A DNA stretch of 32,691 nucleotides from the NCBI GenBank assembly GCA_902521325.1, contig CABYRE010000012.1:1-32691 (forward strand), in the 5' to 3' direction. The DNA comes from an uncultured Alphaproteobacteria bacterium. Lineage in GTDB: Bacteria > Pseudomonadota > Alphaproteobacteria > HIMB59 > GCA-002718135. This document shows positions 8,763 through 17,648 of the stretch, in pieces. Position 1 is the stretch's first letter. Every line of letters begins with the position of its first letter. The notes below the pieces were generated by a model, which saw only the letters and a program-made list of their open reading frames with translations, ran no database searches and was not told the DNA's origin. The translations under genes were made by a program, and so were the position numbers.

Positions 8763-10283
8763 ATGAATTTTTATATAACCACACCAATTTACTACACTAA
8801 TGATATTCCTCATATAGGTCATGCTTATACAAGTATAGCTTGTGATATTATTGCGCGCTATAATAAACTATTAGGAAAAAATGTATTCTTTTTAACAGGT
8901 ACAGACGAGCATGGGCAAAAAGTAGAAAAAGCTGCTATTAATTCAAACTTAAAACCTAAAGAATTCGTCGACAAACTTTCAGTTAATTTTATTAATTTAA
9001 TACCTTTTTTAGGATGTGAAATAGATGATTTTATAAGAACTACTGAAGAAAGACATATTAAAGCTTCACAAGAACTTTGGAAGCAATTAGAAAAAAATAA
9101 TCAAATATATCTTTCAAATTATGAAGGTTGGTACTCAGTTAGAGATGAAGCATTTTATTTGGAAAATGAATTAAAAAAGATTGATGGTAAATATGTGACG
9201 GATAATGGATCACCTGTAGAGTGGGTCAAGGAGGAGAGTTATTTTTTTAAGCTTTCAGAATGGCAAGATAAGTTGATCAATTATTATGAAAAAAATCCAG
9301 AATCAATTTTACCAAAAACGCGATATAATGAAGTATTAAGTTTTATTAAAGGTGGGTTAAAAGATCTCTCTATTTCTAGAACAACTTTTAATTGGGGGGT
9401 GCCAGTTCCAAACAATTCTAAGCATGTGATGTATGTTTGGATTGATGCATTATGTAACTACCTAACTGCAATTGGTTATCCAGATACAAATAATAATAAT
9501 TATAAGAAATTTTGGCCCGCAACACATATTGTGGGTAAAGATATATTAAGATTTCATGCAGTTTATTGGCCAGCTTTTTTAATGGCTGCAGGTATCGAGC
9601 CGCCTAAAAGAATATTTGCACACGGGTGGTGGACAAATGAAGGACAAAAAATTTCTAAATCACTTGGTAATGTCATTGACCCTTATGAAATAATTGATGA
9701 ATATGGTTTGGATCAAATAAGATTTTTTTTATTTAGAGAAGTACCTTTTGGGAATGATGGAGATTTTTCAAAAAAAGCAATCGCAAATAGAATTAACGCA
9801 GATTTATCGAATAATTTTGGTAATTTAGTACAAAGGATTTCATCATTTGCTGTAAAAAATAATGATTCTTTACTAAAACCAGCAGAAAATTTAACCAATG
9901 AAGATCAGGATTTAATTAATATTTTTCAAAATAAATTTGATGAATATTGTAACTTTATGAATAATCAACAAATTGATAGGGCAATTAAGTCTGTCTTGGA
10001 GTTAATATCTGCTGGTAACGCATATGTTGACACACAAGCACCATGGGCATTAAAAAAAACAAATAAGATTAGAATGCATGAAGTTTTATATATAATTACA
10101 AATATAATTATTAAATCAGCTATTATGCTCTATCCAATAATACCAACTAGTTCTAAAAAAATTCTTAATATTTTTAACTATAATATGGACAATAATAAAT
10201 TTGATAACTTCACTAAACTAATAAATCAAAATATAAAAATAAATAATCCAGAACCAATATTTCCAAGAATATTGAATGATTGA
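8763..10283 (+). CDS. metG: Methionine--tRNA ligase
   Basis: Charges tRNA-Met. The class I signature HIGH is at residues 17-20, preceded by TTPIYYTNDIP. GTDEHGQK, YVWIDAL and the second signature KISKS (296-300, followed by LGN) are all in place. At 506 residues it lacks the C-terminal EMAP/Trbp111-like tRNA-binding domain, the short form common in Alphaproteobacteria. It starts 1 nt after the holB stop and overlaps tatD by 8 nt. Confidence 0.97.
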   Translation: MNFYITTPIYYTNDIPHIGHAYTSIACDIIARYNKLLGKNVFFLTGTDEHGQKVEKAAINSNLKPKEFVDKLSVNFINLIPFLGCEIDDFIRTTEERHIKASQELWKQLEKNNQIYLSNYEGWYSVRDEAFYLENELKKIDGKYVTDNGSPVEWVKEESYFFKLSEWQDKLINYYEKNPESILPKTRYNEVLSFIKGGLKDLSISRTTFNWGVPVPNNSKHVMYVWIDALCNYLTAIGYPDTNNNNYKKFWPATHIVGKDILRFHAVYWPAFLMAAGIEPPKRIFAHGWWTNEGQKISKSLGNVIDPYEIIDEYGLDQIRFFLFREVPFGNDGDFSKKAIANRINADLSNNFGNLVQRISSFAVKNNDSLLKPAENLTNEDQDLINIFQNKFDEYCNFMNNQQIDRAIKSVLELISAGNAYVDTQAPWALKKTNKIRMHEVLYIITNIIIKSAIMLYPIIPTSSKKILNIFNYNMDNNKFDNFTKLINQNIKINNPEPIFPRILND

Positions 10284-11058
10284 CTCACATTGTCATTTAA
10301 ATTTTAAAAAATTATCAGAAAATTTTGAGAATATAATTAATAACTCCAAAAAAAATAATATTAGCTCAATATTATCAATCAATACTAATCCTGAAGATTT
10401 TCAGGATCATTTAAATTTAATAAAAAATTATAATTCTATTTATCTCTCATATGGACTTCACCCAAGTAATGTTCAATCAATGAACCAAATTGAATTACAA
10501 AACTTTGATCAATTCTGTAGTAATAAAAAAGTAATAGGAATAGGTGAAACAGGTATTGACTTATATCATAATGATCAATTTCTTAAAGAACAAACACAGG
10601 TATTTGAAACCCACATTGAAGCTTCAATAAAGCATTCATTACCAATTATCATTCATCAAAGAAATTCTGAAAAAGAAATAGTAGATATTTTAAAAAATTA
10701 TAAATCAAATAATTTAAAATTAATTTTTCACTGTTTTACTGGTTCAAATCAACTATTAAATTTTTGTCTTGAGAATAACTACTACATTTCAATTTCTGGA
10801 ATAATAACATTTAAAAATGCATCAAATCTAAGAGATATAATTAAAGAAGCTCCTTTAGATTCTATACTTATAGAAACTGATAGTCCTTTTTTAGCACCTG
10901 AGCCAATGAGAGGTAAAGTTAATGAGCCATCTTTTGTAAAATATACAGCTGAATATTTGGCAAAATTTTTTAAATTATCCTTAGCAGAATTCGAAAAAAT
11001 CACTGATAATAATTTTTTTAATTTGTTTACGAAAGCTAAAAGAGATAATTATCTGTAA
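10276..11058 (+). CDS. TatD-family metal-dependent deoxyribonuclease
   Basis: TatD proteins are TIM-barrel 3'-5' exonucleases. The metal-site residues can be followed along the chain: HCH (His5, His7), IGETGID (Glu91), IIHQR (His127), FHCFTG (His152) and ETDSPFLAPEP (Asp202). Length 260 is typical. It overlaps metG by 8 nt and its last base is the first base of the next start codon. The metG-tatD-MBL order is a recurrent alphaproteobacterial arrangement. Confidence 0.95.
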   Translation: MIDSHCHLNFKKLSENFENIINNSKKNNISSILSINTNPEDFQDHLNLIKNYNSIYLSYGLHPSNVQSMNQIELQNFDQFCSNKKVIGIGETGIDLYHNDQFLKEQTQVFETHIEASIKHSLPIIIHQRNSEKEIVDILKNYKSNNLKLIFHCFTGSNQLLNFCLENNYYISISGIITFKNASNLRDIIKEAPLDSILIETDSPFLAPEPMRGKVNEPSFVKYTAEYLAKFFKLSLAEFEKITDNNFFNLFTKAKRDNYL

Positions 11059-11810
11059 TGAAAATAACAATTTTAGGCTGCGGAGGATCTTTTGGTTCAC
11101 CTTTAGCATGGAATAGACATGGTAATATTGATCTAAATAATAAAAGAAATTTTAGAACAAGGTCATCGGTACTTATTCAATATAAAAATACAAATATTCT
11201 AATTGATACTAGTCCAGATCTTAGACAGCAACTTTATAATGCTAAATGTACAAATATTGATGCAGTTCTTTATACTCATATTCATTCTGATCATACATCA
11301 GGAGTACCAGATATGAGGGCAATGTCTTTAATAAATAAAAGAATTATACCTGCATATATGCCAAAAGAAATGATTTCCGAAATGGAGACAAATTATAAAT
11401 ATATTTTTAAAGGAGAAAAAGATTATTTGCCATTTATGGAAATTAAAGAATTAGATTCTAGTATAAATTTTCAAAATATAAATATTGAAACATTTAAACA
11501 TAATCATGGTTCAATTGACGTTCAAACATACAAGATTGGAAATTTTGCTTATTCTACAGATTTAAAAAAATTTTATAATCAAGATATTGATAAATTAAAA
11601 AATCTAGATTTATGGGTTGTTGGTTTGTTAAGAGAAGATACTCATCCAGCTCATGCCGGATTTGATCAAATAATGGATTTCATTTCATATATTAAGCCAA
11701 AACAAACTATTTTTACTCATATGACAGCTTTACTAGATGAAAAAGAATTAATAACAAAGTGCCCAGCAAATGTAAAACCTGGATATGATGGTATGATTAT
11801 TGATTTATGA
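11058..11810 (+). CDS. MBL-fold metallohydrolase, PhnP-like
   Basis: A 250-residue metallo-beta-lactamase-fold hydrolase. The metal motif HIHSDH lies at 74-79, preceded by LIDTSPDLR (50-56), with distal His residues in KHNHGS and THMTALLDE. The N-terminal GCGGSFGSPLA matches the PhnP-like phosphodiesterase branch found downstream of tatD in many Alphaproteobacteria. The natural substrate is not known; cyclic phosphate or phosphodiester hydrolysis is the family expectation. It shares one base with tatD and overlaps the next gene by 4 nt (ATGA). Confidence 0.9.
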   Translation: MKITILGCGGSFGSPLAWNRHGNIDLNNKRNFRTRSSVLIQYKNTNILIDTSPDLRQQLYNAKCTNIDAVLYTHIHSDHTSGVPDMRAMSLINKRIIPAYMPKEMISEMETNYKYIFKGEKDYLPFMEIKELDSSINFQNINIETFKHNHGSIDVQTYKIGNFAYSTDLKKFYNQDIDKLKNLDLWVVGLLREDTHPAHAGFDQIMDFISYIKPKQTIFTHMTALLDEKELITKCPANVKPGYDGMIIDL

Positions 11811-12742
11811 AGCCAGTATCGATTGGTTTCATAGGAATTGGAAATGTTGGATCAAATCTTACAAATAATTTATTAAAATCAAATAACAATATATTTGTGT
11901 ATGATAAAAATAATAAATCCTATTCAAGATTAAAAAATTTAAAAAACAAACCTTGTAAAACTTTAAAAGAATTAACTGAAAAGAGTGATATTATCATAAC
12001 TTGTTTACCATCACCAAAAGCGGTAAACAAAGTTCTAAAAACCATATTAAAATATTTAACTAAAAAACATATCTGGATTGAGATGAGTACTACAGATAAA
12101 AATGATATGATTAGGTTATCCAAAAAAGTAATTTCTAAAGGTGGAAAAGTATTAGAATGTCCAATTACTGGAGGAGAGCATAGAGCAAAATCAGGAAATA
12201 TATCTATTCTAGCCGCAGGCAAAAAATCAACTTTTAAAAAATGTTTCCCAATTTTATCATTGCTTGGCCATGAAATTTTATATTGTGGAAAAATTGGAAA
12301 TGCTTCAATATTAAAAGTTATTACAAATTATTTAGCATCATTACATTTAGTAGGTATAGGTGAGGCACTTAGTGTTGCAAAAAAAAATAAAATTGACTTA
12401 GGTCTAACGTATAAAGCTATAAAGATAAGCTCTGGAAATAGTTTTGTAAATGAAACTGAAACAAAGGTCATACTTGGAGGCAGTTACGATGTTGGATTTA
12501 CAATGGATCTAGTCAATAAAGATATTAATCTTTTTAATAAACTTGGAAAAAATATAAAATTAGAACTAGGAAATTATCTAAGTAAAAAGTTTAAACTTGG
12601 TATGAAAATTTTAGGTAAAAGATCATTTAGTACTAGTATTATTAAATTAATTGAAAATGATGCAAAATTTAAATTTAGAGCAAAAAATTTCCCAAAACAA
12701 TTAATTGATAAACAAAAAAAGCAAAAAGGTGTAGAAGTATAA
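11807..12742 (+). CDS. NAD(P)-dependent oxidoreductase, 3-hydroxyisobutyrate dehydrogenase family
   Basis: Beta-hydroxyacid dehydrogenase family, oxidising a 3-hydroxyacid or reducing the semialdehyde. The N-terminal Rossmann motif is GIGNVG (10-15). The substrate-binding block ECPITGGEHRAKSGNISILAAG lies at 117-138, with the catalytic Lys at 170 in LKVITNYL. The helical C-terminal domain is complete. The residue after the Rossmann strand is Asp33-Lys in VYDKN, which hints at NAD preference but does not prove it. Substrate cannot be assigned. It overlaps the housekeeping run by ATGA and starts the metabolic tail of the operon; the SMP-30 gene follows after 1 nt. Confidence 0.88.
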   Translation: MKPVSIGFIGIGNVGSNLTNNLLKSNNNIFVYDKNNKSYSRLKNLKNKPCKTLKELTEKSDIIITCLPSPKAVNKVLKTILKYLTKKHIWIEMSTTDKNDMIRLSKKVISKGGKVLECPITGGEHRAKSGNISILAAGKKSTFKKCFPILSLLGHEILYCGKIGNASILKVITNYLASLHLVGIGEALSVAKKNKIDLGLTYKAIKISSGNSFVNETETKVILGGSYDVGFTMDLVNKDINLFNKLGKNIKLELGNYLSKKFKLGMKILGKRSFSTSIIKLIENDAKFKFRAKNFPKQLIDKQKKQKGVEV

Positions 12743-12743
12743 T

Positions 12744-13697
12744 ATGTCAGATAAAAAATTATTACCTGCTGACTTAGATCCAAGAAATCCAAGTTTTGCT
12801 TACAAAAATAAATATAATGAACATGTCGAAAATACAGATAAATTTAATAGTTATGTAAAAACTTCTAGAATTAAAAAAGTTTTTTCTGGAACGTTATGGG
12901 GAGAAGGACCAGCTTATATTCCTCATTTAGATACATTAGTCTGGAGTGATATTCCAAATAACAGGATGCTAAAGTTATCAAATGGATCAGTTGATGAATA
13001 TAAAAATCCTTCAAATTATTGTAATGGAAATGCGATTGATAAAGAGGAGAATGTGATTTCATGTTCTCATGGTGGAAGATGTATCTACAAAACAAATGAT
13101 AATTTGGAAGTTCAAACATTAGTTGATAACTTTAATGGTAAAAAACTTAATTCACCTAATGATTTATTTGTTAAATCTGATGGTTCAATTTGGTTTACAG
13201 ATCCGCCTTATGGCATTTTATCAGATTATGAAGGATATCCTGGCGAACAAGAGTATGGTGGTTGTAATGTGTTTTCTTTTGACCCGAAATCAAACACTTT
13301 AAAAGTTATTATAGACGACCTTATTAGACCTAATGGTATTACGATATCGCCAGATGAAAAAAAATTATATGTAGCTGATACTGGAGAAAATATCAAACAT
13401 TTGTATGTTTATGATATGATTGAAGGAAAGCCTATGAATAGAAAGTTAATTTATGATTTTAAACCTTTTTTTTCTGATGGTTTTAGATGCGATAAAGATG
13501 GTAATGTTTGGACAAGTGCAGGAAAAGCAATTAAATGTTTTAATCCTCAAAATGAATTAATTGGGCAACTTATAGTCCCTGAATTAGTATCAAATTTAGA
13601 ATTTGGAGGAGTGGAAGGAAATATCTTATACATAACAGCCACAACTAGTTTATATTCTATAGAATTAAATCAACAAGGTGCTAGATTTTATGAATAA
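12744..13697 (+). CDS. SMP-30/gluconolactonase/LRE family protein
   Basis: Six-bladed beta-propeller lactonase family, hydrolysing sugar or other lactones with a divalent metal. The metal ligands of the family can be placed: Glu54 in WGEGPAY, Asn139 in NSPNDLF, Asn197 in RPNGI and Asp212 in YVADTG. There is no signal peptide, so it is cytosolic, unlike the aldose dehydrogenase upstream. The 317 residues carry an N-terminal extension of about 45 before the propeller, as seen in the group annotated as SMP-30/gluconolaconase. It overlaps the pterin dehydratase gene by 8 nt. A joint role with the adjacent dehydrogenase is inferred from position. Confidence 0.9.
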   Translation: MSDKKLLPADLDPRNPSFAYKNKYNEHVENTDKFNSYVKTSRIKKVFSGTLWGEGPAYIPHLDTLVWSDIPNNRMLKLSNGSVDEYKNPSNYCNGNAIDKEENVISCSHGGRCIYKTNDNLEVQTLVDNFNGKKLNSPNDLFVKSDGSIWFTDPPYGILSDYEGYPGEQEYGGCNVFSFDPKSNTLKVIIDDLIRPNGITISPDEKKLYVADTGENIKHLYVYDMIEGKPMNRKLIYDFKPFFSDGFRCDKDGNVWTSAGKAIKCFNPQNELIGQLIVPELVSNLEFGGVEGNILYITATTSLYSIELNQQGARFYE

Positions 13698-14025
13698 ACC
13701 TTTATCTTCAGGAAAATGTGAACCTTGTAATGGGAACACTCCCAAATTAGATTATCAAGAAATTAGTAAATTTTTGTCTGAACTCAATGAATGGTCAGTT
13801 AATGATAATCAAGAAATGATTTTCAAAAAATTTAAATTTAGCAATTTTAAAAAAGCTTTATCATTTGCAAATGAAGTAGGAGAAGTGGCAGAAAAAGAAG
13901 GTCATCATCCTGATATATCAATAGGATGGGGTTATTGTTTAGTAATGGCTCATACTCACGCAATAGAAGGATTATCAGTTAATGATTTTATATTAGCTTC
14001 CAAAATTGATTTAATTAAAACTTAA
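13690..14025 (+). CDS. 4a-hydroxytetrahydrobiopterin dehydratase (pterin-4a-carbinolamine dehydratase)
   Basis: Recycles oxidised pterin cofactor by dehydrating the 4a-carbinolamine. The PCD signature EGHHPDISIGWG is followed by AHTHAIEGLS and NDFILASKID. The N-terminus carries KCEPCNG, a Cys pair common in bacterial members. A GTG at 13678 opens the same frame, but the ATG at 13690 gives the usual N-terminus and 111 residues. No aromatic amino acid hydroxylase lies in the window. The family is known to occur without one, and a link to molybdopterin metabolism has been proposed for such cases. It overlaps SMP-30 by 8 nt. Confidence 0.93.
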   Translation: MNKPLSSGKCEPCNGNTPKLDYQEISKFLSELNEWSVNDNQEMIFKKFKFSNFKKALSFANEVGEVAEKEGHHPDISIGWGYCLVMAHTHAIEGLSVNDFILASKIDLIKT

Positions 14026-14029
14026 ATTA

Positions 14030-15406
14030 ATGAAAAAAAAAATTTTTATTTGCGGTATTAATACTGAATGTTGTTCTTATTCAACATTAATACAAAATAA
14101 AAAAGATTTTGAAGTTTTAAATAGTAAAAAACTTTTAAAATATATTAATTTCTCTTACTCCAAATATGATAATGTAACATTTATACCAAATAAATTTTAT
14201 CGAAGTTTGCCTGGAGGGCCTGTAGATAAAAAATTTTTTATAAAAATGACTAATAATATTACAAATGATTTAATAAAATCAAAACCTATTGATGGTATTT
14301 TGCTAATCATGCATGGAGCGATGTATGTCAAAGGTATTAGCGATCCCGAAGGTTTTTTTATTAAAAAAATTCGCTCTGTAGTATCTAAAGACTGTAAAAT
14401 ATCATTATCTTATGATCTTCACGGACAGATGACTGATACAATTATAAATAATATTGATTATTTTGCAGCTTACAAAACTGCCCCACACATTGATGTTAAG
14501 CAAACTTATTCTAGGGCAATGAATATGCTAATAAAAGGAATATTAAAAAATAAAAAAAATCATATTATTTGGGAAAAAATACCAGTTTTAGTTTCAGGTG
14601 AAATGTCATCAACAATAGTTGAGCCATGTAAAAAAATTTATAAAAATCTGAATATATTTAATAAAATGAAAGGGATTAATGATTGTAATTTACTTATTGG
14701 ATATGTTTGGGCTGATACTAAGAGGGCAACAGCTTCAGCGATTGTAAATTGTACAGATGTTAATATTGGTAAAAGAATATGTAAGAAAATAGCACTAAAT
14801 TATTGGAATAATAGGTTTAAATTGGTTTATGATATGCAATCTTATAAATTAAATAGGATTTTTCATGTAATTAATAAAAAAAGATTTACAATTTTAGCCG
14901 ATAGCGGGGATAATCCAACAGCTGGAGGAGTAGGAAGTAGAATTGATGTATTAGAGCATGTATTTAAAAATAAGATACAGAATACATTATTTGCAGGAAT
15001 TTTTAATGAAGAAATTTTTAGAGAGCTAAAAAATAAAAAAAACAAAATTGTCATAAAAGATACTTTCTCAAAAAAGAAAATTTCTATTTCGATTGATAAA
15101 TTTTATCTAAAAAATGATAATGCGATTGTAACCTCAAATAATAATACAATAATTTTTACAAAGTATAGAAAACCTTTTCATTATCTGAGTGATTTTAAGG
15201 AATTAAATATAAATTTAAAAAAATATAAAATATTGGTTGTAAAATCAGGGTATCTTTCACCAGAACTTAAAAGACTTAAGGTGGATAATTTTATGATTTT
15301 AACAGATGGATTTGTTACTCAAGATTTTAAAAGAATTAAAAATTTATTTAGAGAAAAGCCAATTTATCCTTTCCAAAAAAATTTTAGATATAATATAGCT
15401 ATTTAA
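14030..15406 (+). CDS. M81 family metallopeptidase (MlrC-like)
   Basis: Named after MlrC, which cleaves linearised microcystin; most members have unknown substrates. Family features: N-terminal GINTEC block (Glu13), LPGGPVDKKFF, MHGAM (His95), the D-x-H pair in SYDLHGQ (Asp129, His131), TAPHIDV (His153), GYVWAD and the C-terminal signature ADSGDNPTAGGVGSR (about 290-304). The spacing of the H, DxH and H residues fits the family's zinc site. The usual ETNTF of the first block reads ECCSYS here. No signal peptide, so cytosolic. It starts 4 nt after the pterin dehydratase gene and ends exactly where the convergent selO stop begins. Confidence 0.88.
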   Translation: MKKKIFICGINTECCSYSTLIQNKKDFEVLNSKKLLKYINFSYSKYDNVTFIPNKFYRSLPGGPVDKKFFIKMTNNITNDLIKSKPIDGILLIMHGAMYVKGISDPEGFFIKKIRSVVSKDCKISLSYDLHGQMTDTIINNIDYFAAYKTAPHIDVKQTYSRAMNMLIKGILKNKKNHIIWEKIPVLVSGEMSSTIVEPCKKIYKNLNIFNKMKGINDCNLLIGYVWADTKRATASAIVNCTDVNIGKRICKKIALNYWNNRFKLVYDMQSYKLNRIFHVINKKRFTILADSGDNPTAGGVGSRIDVLEHVFKNKIQNTLFAGIFNEEIFRELKNKKNKIVIKDTFSKKKISISIDKFYLKNDNAIVTSNNNTIIFTKYRKPFHYLSDFKELNINLKKYKILVVKSGYLSPELKRLKVDNFMILTDGFVTQDFKRIKNLFREKPIYPFQKNFRYNIAI

Positions 15407-16795
15407 TTACGTACCACAAAAAGTTTCATAAACTTTTTCACTTTCTATTGGTGGGGTAATATACTTTTTATTTTCTATTTTCTCATAAGGATTTTTTAGT
15501 ATTTTTTCGAAATCATATAATTGACCGTAATTATTGCTGTACACTTCATTAATTATTTCTTCAATAATATGATTCCTAGGAATAATTTGAGGATTAACAT
15601 TTTTAAATTTTTTTAGTTTATTATTTTTATATTTTTCTTCCCAATTTTTAAAAATCTTTTTATCAAGAGTATTATTTTCTAAATCTAAAAATGTATTTGT
15701 ATAATCAAGTTTATAGACATGCATCAAATCTAAAAATTCTTTAACAATTACTTCGTTATTATTATTAGTATCTAAATTTAATTTCATAGACATCATTGTT
15801 AACCAAGATTGATCAAACAATTTTTTATATTTATTTAATATATCTTCTATTTTTTTAATTGCTGTTTTTTCATTTGAATCAATTAAATAAAGAAAAGTTT
15901 CAGCAAATCTTGCTAAATTCCACAACGTTATTTTTGATTGATTTTCAAAAGAATATCTTCCCATTTTATCAATTGAGCTAAAAACTTTTTTTGGATTATA
16001 TTCATCTAAATATGCTGCTGGACCATAATCTATAGTTTCACCTGATAAAGACATGTTATCAGTATTCATAACACCGTGAATAAAACCAACCCTCATCCAA
16101 TTAACAACCAATTTAATTTGTAATTGACAAATAGTTTCAAAAAAGTTCAAATATTTACCATTATTATTTTCTATCTTTGGATACAGTCTTGAAATTGTAT
16201 AAGATATAAAGTTTTGAAATTCTTCTCTATTTTTTAAAAGACTTCCAAATTGAAAAGTCCCCACTCTAATATGCGAATTCGCAACTCTAATTAAAATTGC
16301 TCCTGGCTCTAATCTATCACGCAATATATTTTCACCAGTGGTAATAACTGCAAGTGCTCTGGTTGATGATATACCAAGATTATGCATGGCTTCACTCAAT
16401 ATGTATTCCCTCAACATTGCACCTAATGCAGCTTTTCCGTCTCCATTTCTAGAGTAGGGTGTCTGGCCTGATCCTTTTAACTGTATATCTACCCTTTGTT
16501 TATTATTAGTAATATGTTCACCAATAATTACAGCTCTACCATCGCCTAAAATTGTAAAATTTCCAAATTGATGTCCAGCATAAGCTTGAGAAAAGTAATT
16601 TTTATTTAATTTATTTTTTCCTAAAAGAAGATTACATTTTTCATCATCATCATATTTACTAAAATCTAAATTTAACTGTCTTGCAAGATCACTATTAAAC
16701 AAAACTAATTTTTTGTTACTAAAATTTTCAGGATTAACTTTACTATAAAAAATACTAGGTAATTTTGTATAACTATCTTGAAAATTCCAAACCAT
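15407..16795 (-). CDS. selO: Protein adenylyltransferase SelO (YdiU/UPF0061)
   Basis: A pseudokinase-fold enzyme that transfers AMP from ATP to Ser/Thr/Tyr of proteins; in E. coli it is tied to redox stress. The 462 residues show AYAGHQFG (71-78), LGDGRA, QLKGSGQTPYSR (Lys107), RALAV, and the catalytic HGVMNTDN (240-247, Asp246) and DYGP (Asp256). The two Asp are 10 residues apart, as in characterised SelO. It ends YETFCGT, a standard bacterial C-terminus with Cys, not selenocysteine. The stop abuts the MlrC-like stop with no base between. Divergent from the oxygenase across 70 nt. Confidence 0.95.
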   Translation of the reverse strand: MVWNFQDSYTKLPSIFYSKVNPENFSNKKLVLFNSDLARQLNLDFSKYDDDEKCNLLLGKNKLNKNYFSQAYAGHQFGNFTILGDGRAVIIGEHITNNKQRVDIQLKGSGQTPYSRNGDGKAALGAMLREYILSEAMHNLGISSTRALAVITTGENILRDRLEPGAILIRVANSHIRVGTFQFGSLLKNREEFQNFISYTISRLYPKIENNNGKYLNFFETICQLQIKLVVNWMRVGFIHGVMNTDNMSLSGETIDYGPAAYLDEYNPKKVFSSIDKMGRYSFENQSKITLWNLARFAETFLYLIDSNEKTAIKKIEDILNKYKKLFDQSWLTMMSMKLNLDTNNNNEVIVKEFLDLMHVYKLDYTNTFLDLENNTLDKKIFKNWEEKYKNNKLKKFKNVNPQIIPRNHIIEEIINEVYSNNYGQLYDFEKILKNPYEKIENKKYITPPIESEKVYETFCGT

Positions 16796-16865
16796 TTTGA
16801 ATAAATATATATAAATTTTTTAAATTTAACATCTACAACTTTAGTATATAAGTATTAAGTCAGCA

Positions 16866-17648
16866 ATGAATACCATAATTGATATAGTTAATCAGTCAAA
16901 ACATCCAATAGACAGCTATAAATATATTCAATATTGCAATGATGAAATTAAAAAAAATTCTATACTAATATTAAATGATTTTTTAACAAATGACTGCTTA
17001 AGTGAATTAATTACTGAAGCACATGGATTACAAGATCAAGCTTTTTATTGTTCTCAAAATCATACTATTTTACTTAATAAACAAGATAAATCAGGTGACT
17101 TGAACGATTCTTTAAATAGAGAGGTCGTAAGTGATAAAGGTTGTGTTCCTCATGATTTATTAAATGAGCAATCTAAATTAAATATTTTATATCAATCAAA
17201 CATCTTTAAAAATTTTTTAAAAGGTGTCTTAAATTTAAAAGATATTTATCCATACAGTGATACTTTATCTTCCATAAATTATAATTATTATCAAAAATCA
17301 CAACAGCTAGGATGGCATTTTGATAATGCATCATTTGCTATCACTTTAATGATACAATCATCAGATAAAGGTGGTGAATTTGAATATGTTAGTAAAGGAA
17401 GAAATTTTTCAGAAAACTATATCGATAAGTCATATATTAAAAATATTTTAGATAGAAAAATTTTACCACAAAAAGCAGATGTTGATGCCGGTACTCTTAT
17501 ATTATTTTATGGTAGAAATTATTTGCATCGTGTAACACCAGTAAAGTCGGAAAAACCAAGAATATTAGTAACACTAAATTATAATGAAGAGGAGGGTACA
17601 ATGCTCTCAGAAAATGCAAGATTAACCTTTTTTGGTAGAATTAACTAA
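16866..17648 (+). CDS. 2OG-Fe(II) oxygenase, HalD/BesD-like family (HxD type, predicted hydroxylase)
   Basis: Predicted non-haem iron, 2-oxoglutarate-dependent oxygenase. The jelly-roll motifs are GWHFDNASFAITLMIQ (His151, Asp153), GGEFEYV (169-175), FYGRNYLHRVTPV (His221) and KPRILVTLNY (Arg232, 2OG anchor). The GWHFD, GGEFEYV and LHRVTPV pattern resembles the HalD/BesD group acting on free amino acids. Radical halogenases of that group have Gly in place of the iron-binding Asp; here Asp153 is present, so hydroxylation is expected. Substrate unknown. The 3' end overlaps the convergent tupA-like gene by 4 nt (CTAA holds both stops). Confidence 0.82.
   Translation: MNTIIDIVNQSKHPIDSYKYIQYCNDEIKKNSILILNDFLTNDCLSELITEAHGLQDQAFYCSQNHTILLNKQDKSGDLNDSLNREVVSDKGCVPHDLLNEQSKLNILYQSNIFKNFLKGVLNLKDIYPYSDTLSSINYNYYQKSQQLGWHFDNASFAITLMIQSSDKGGEFEYVSKGRNFSENYIDKSYIKNILDRKILPQKADVDAGTLILFYGRNYLHRVTPVKSEKPRILVTLNYNEEEGTMLSENARLTFFGRIN

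Noticed and set aside
15380-15420. Selenocysteine end in SelO
   Set aside because: The C-terminus ends CGT with a normal TAA stop; no in-frame TGA near the Cys.
16866-17648. Amino-acid halogenase
   Set aside because: The iron site has Asp153, which leaves no room for a halide ligand in this family.
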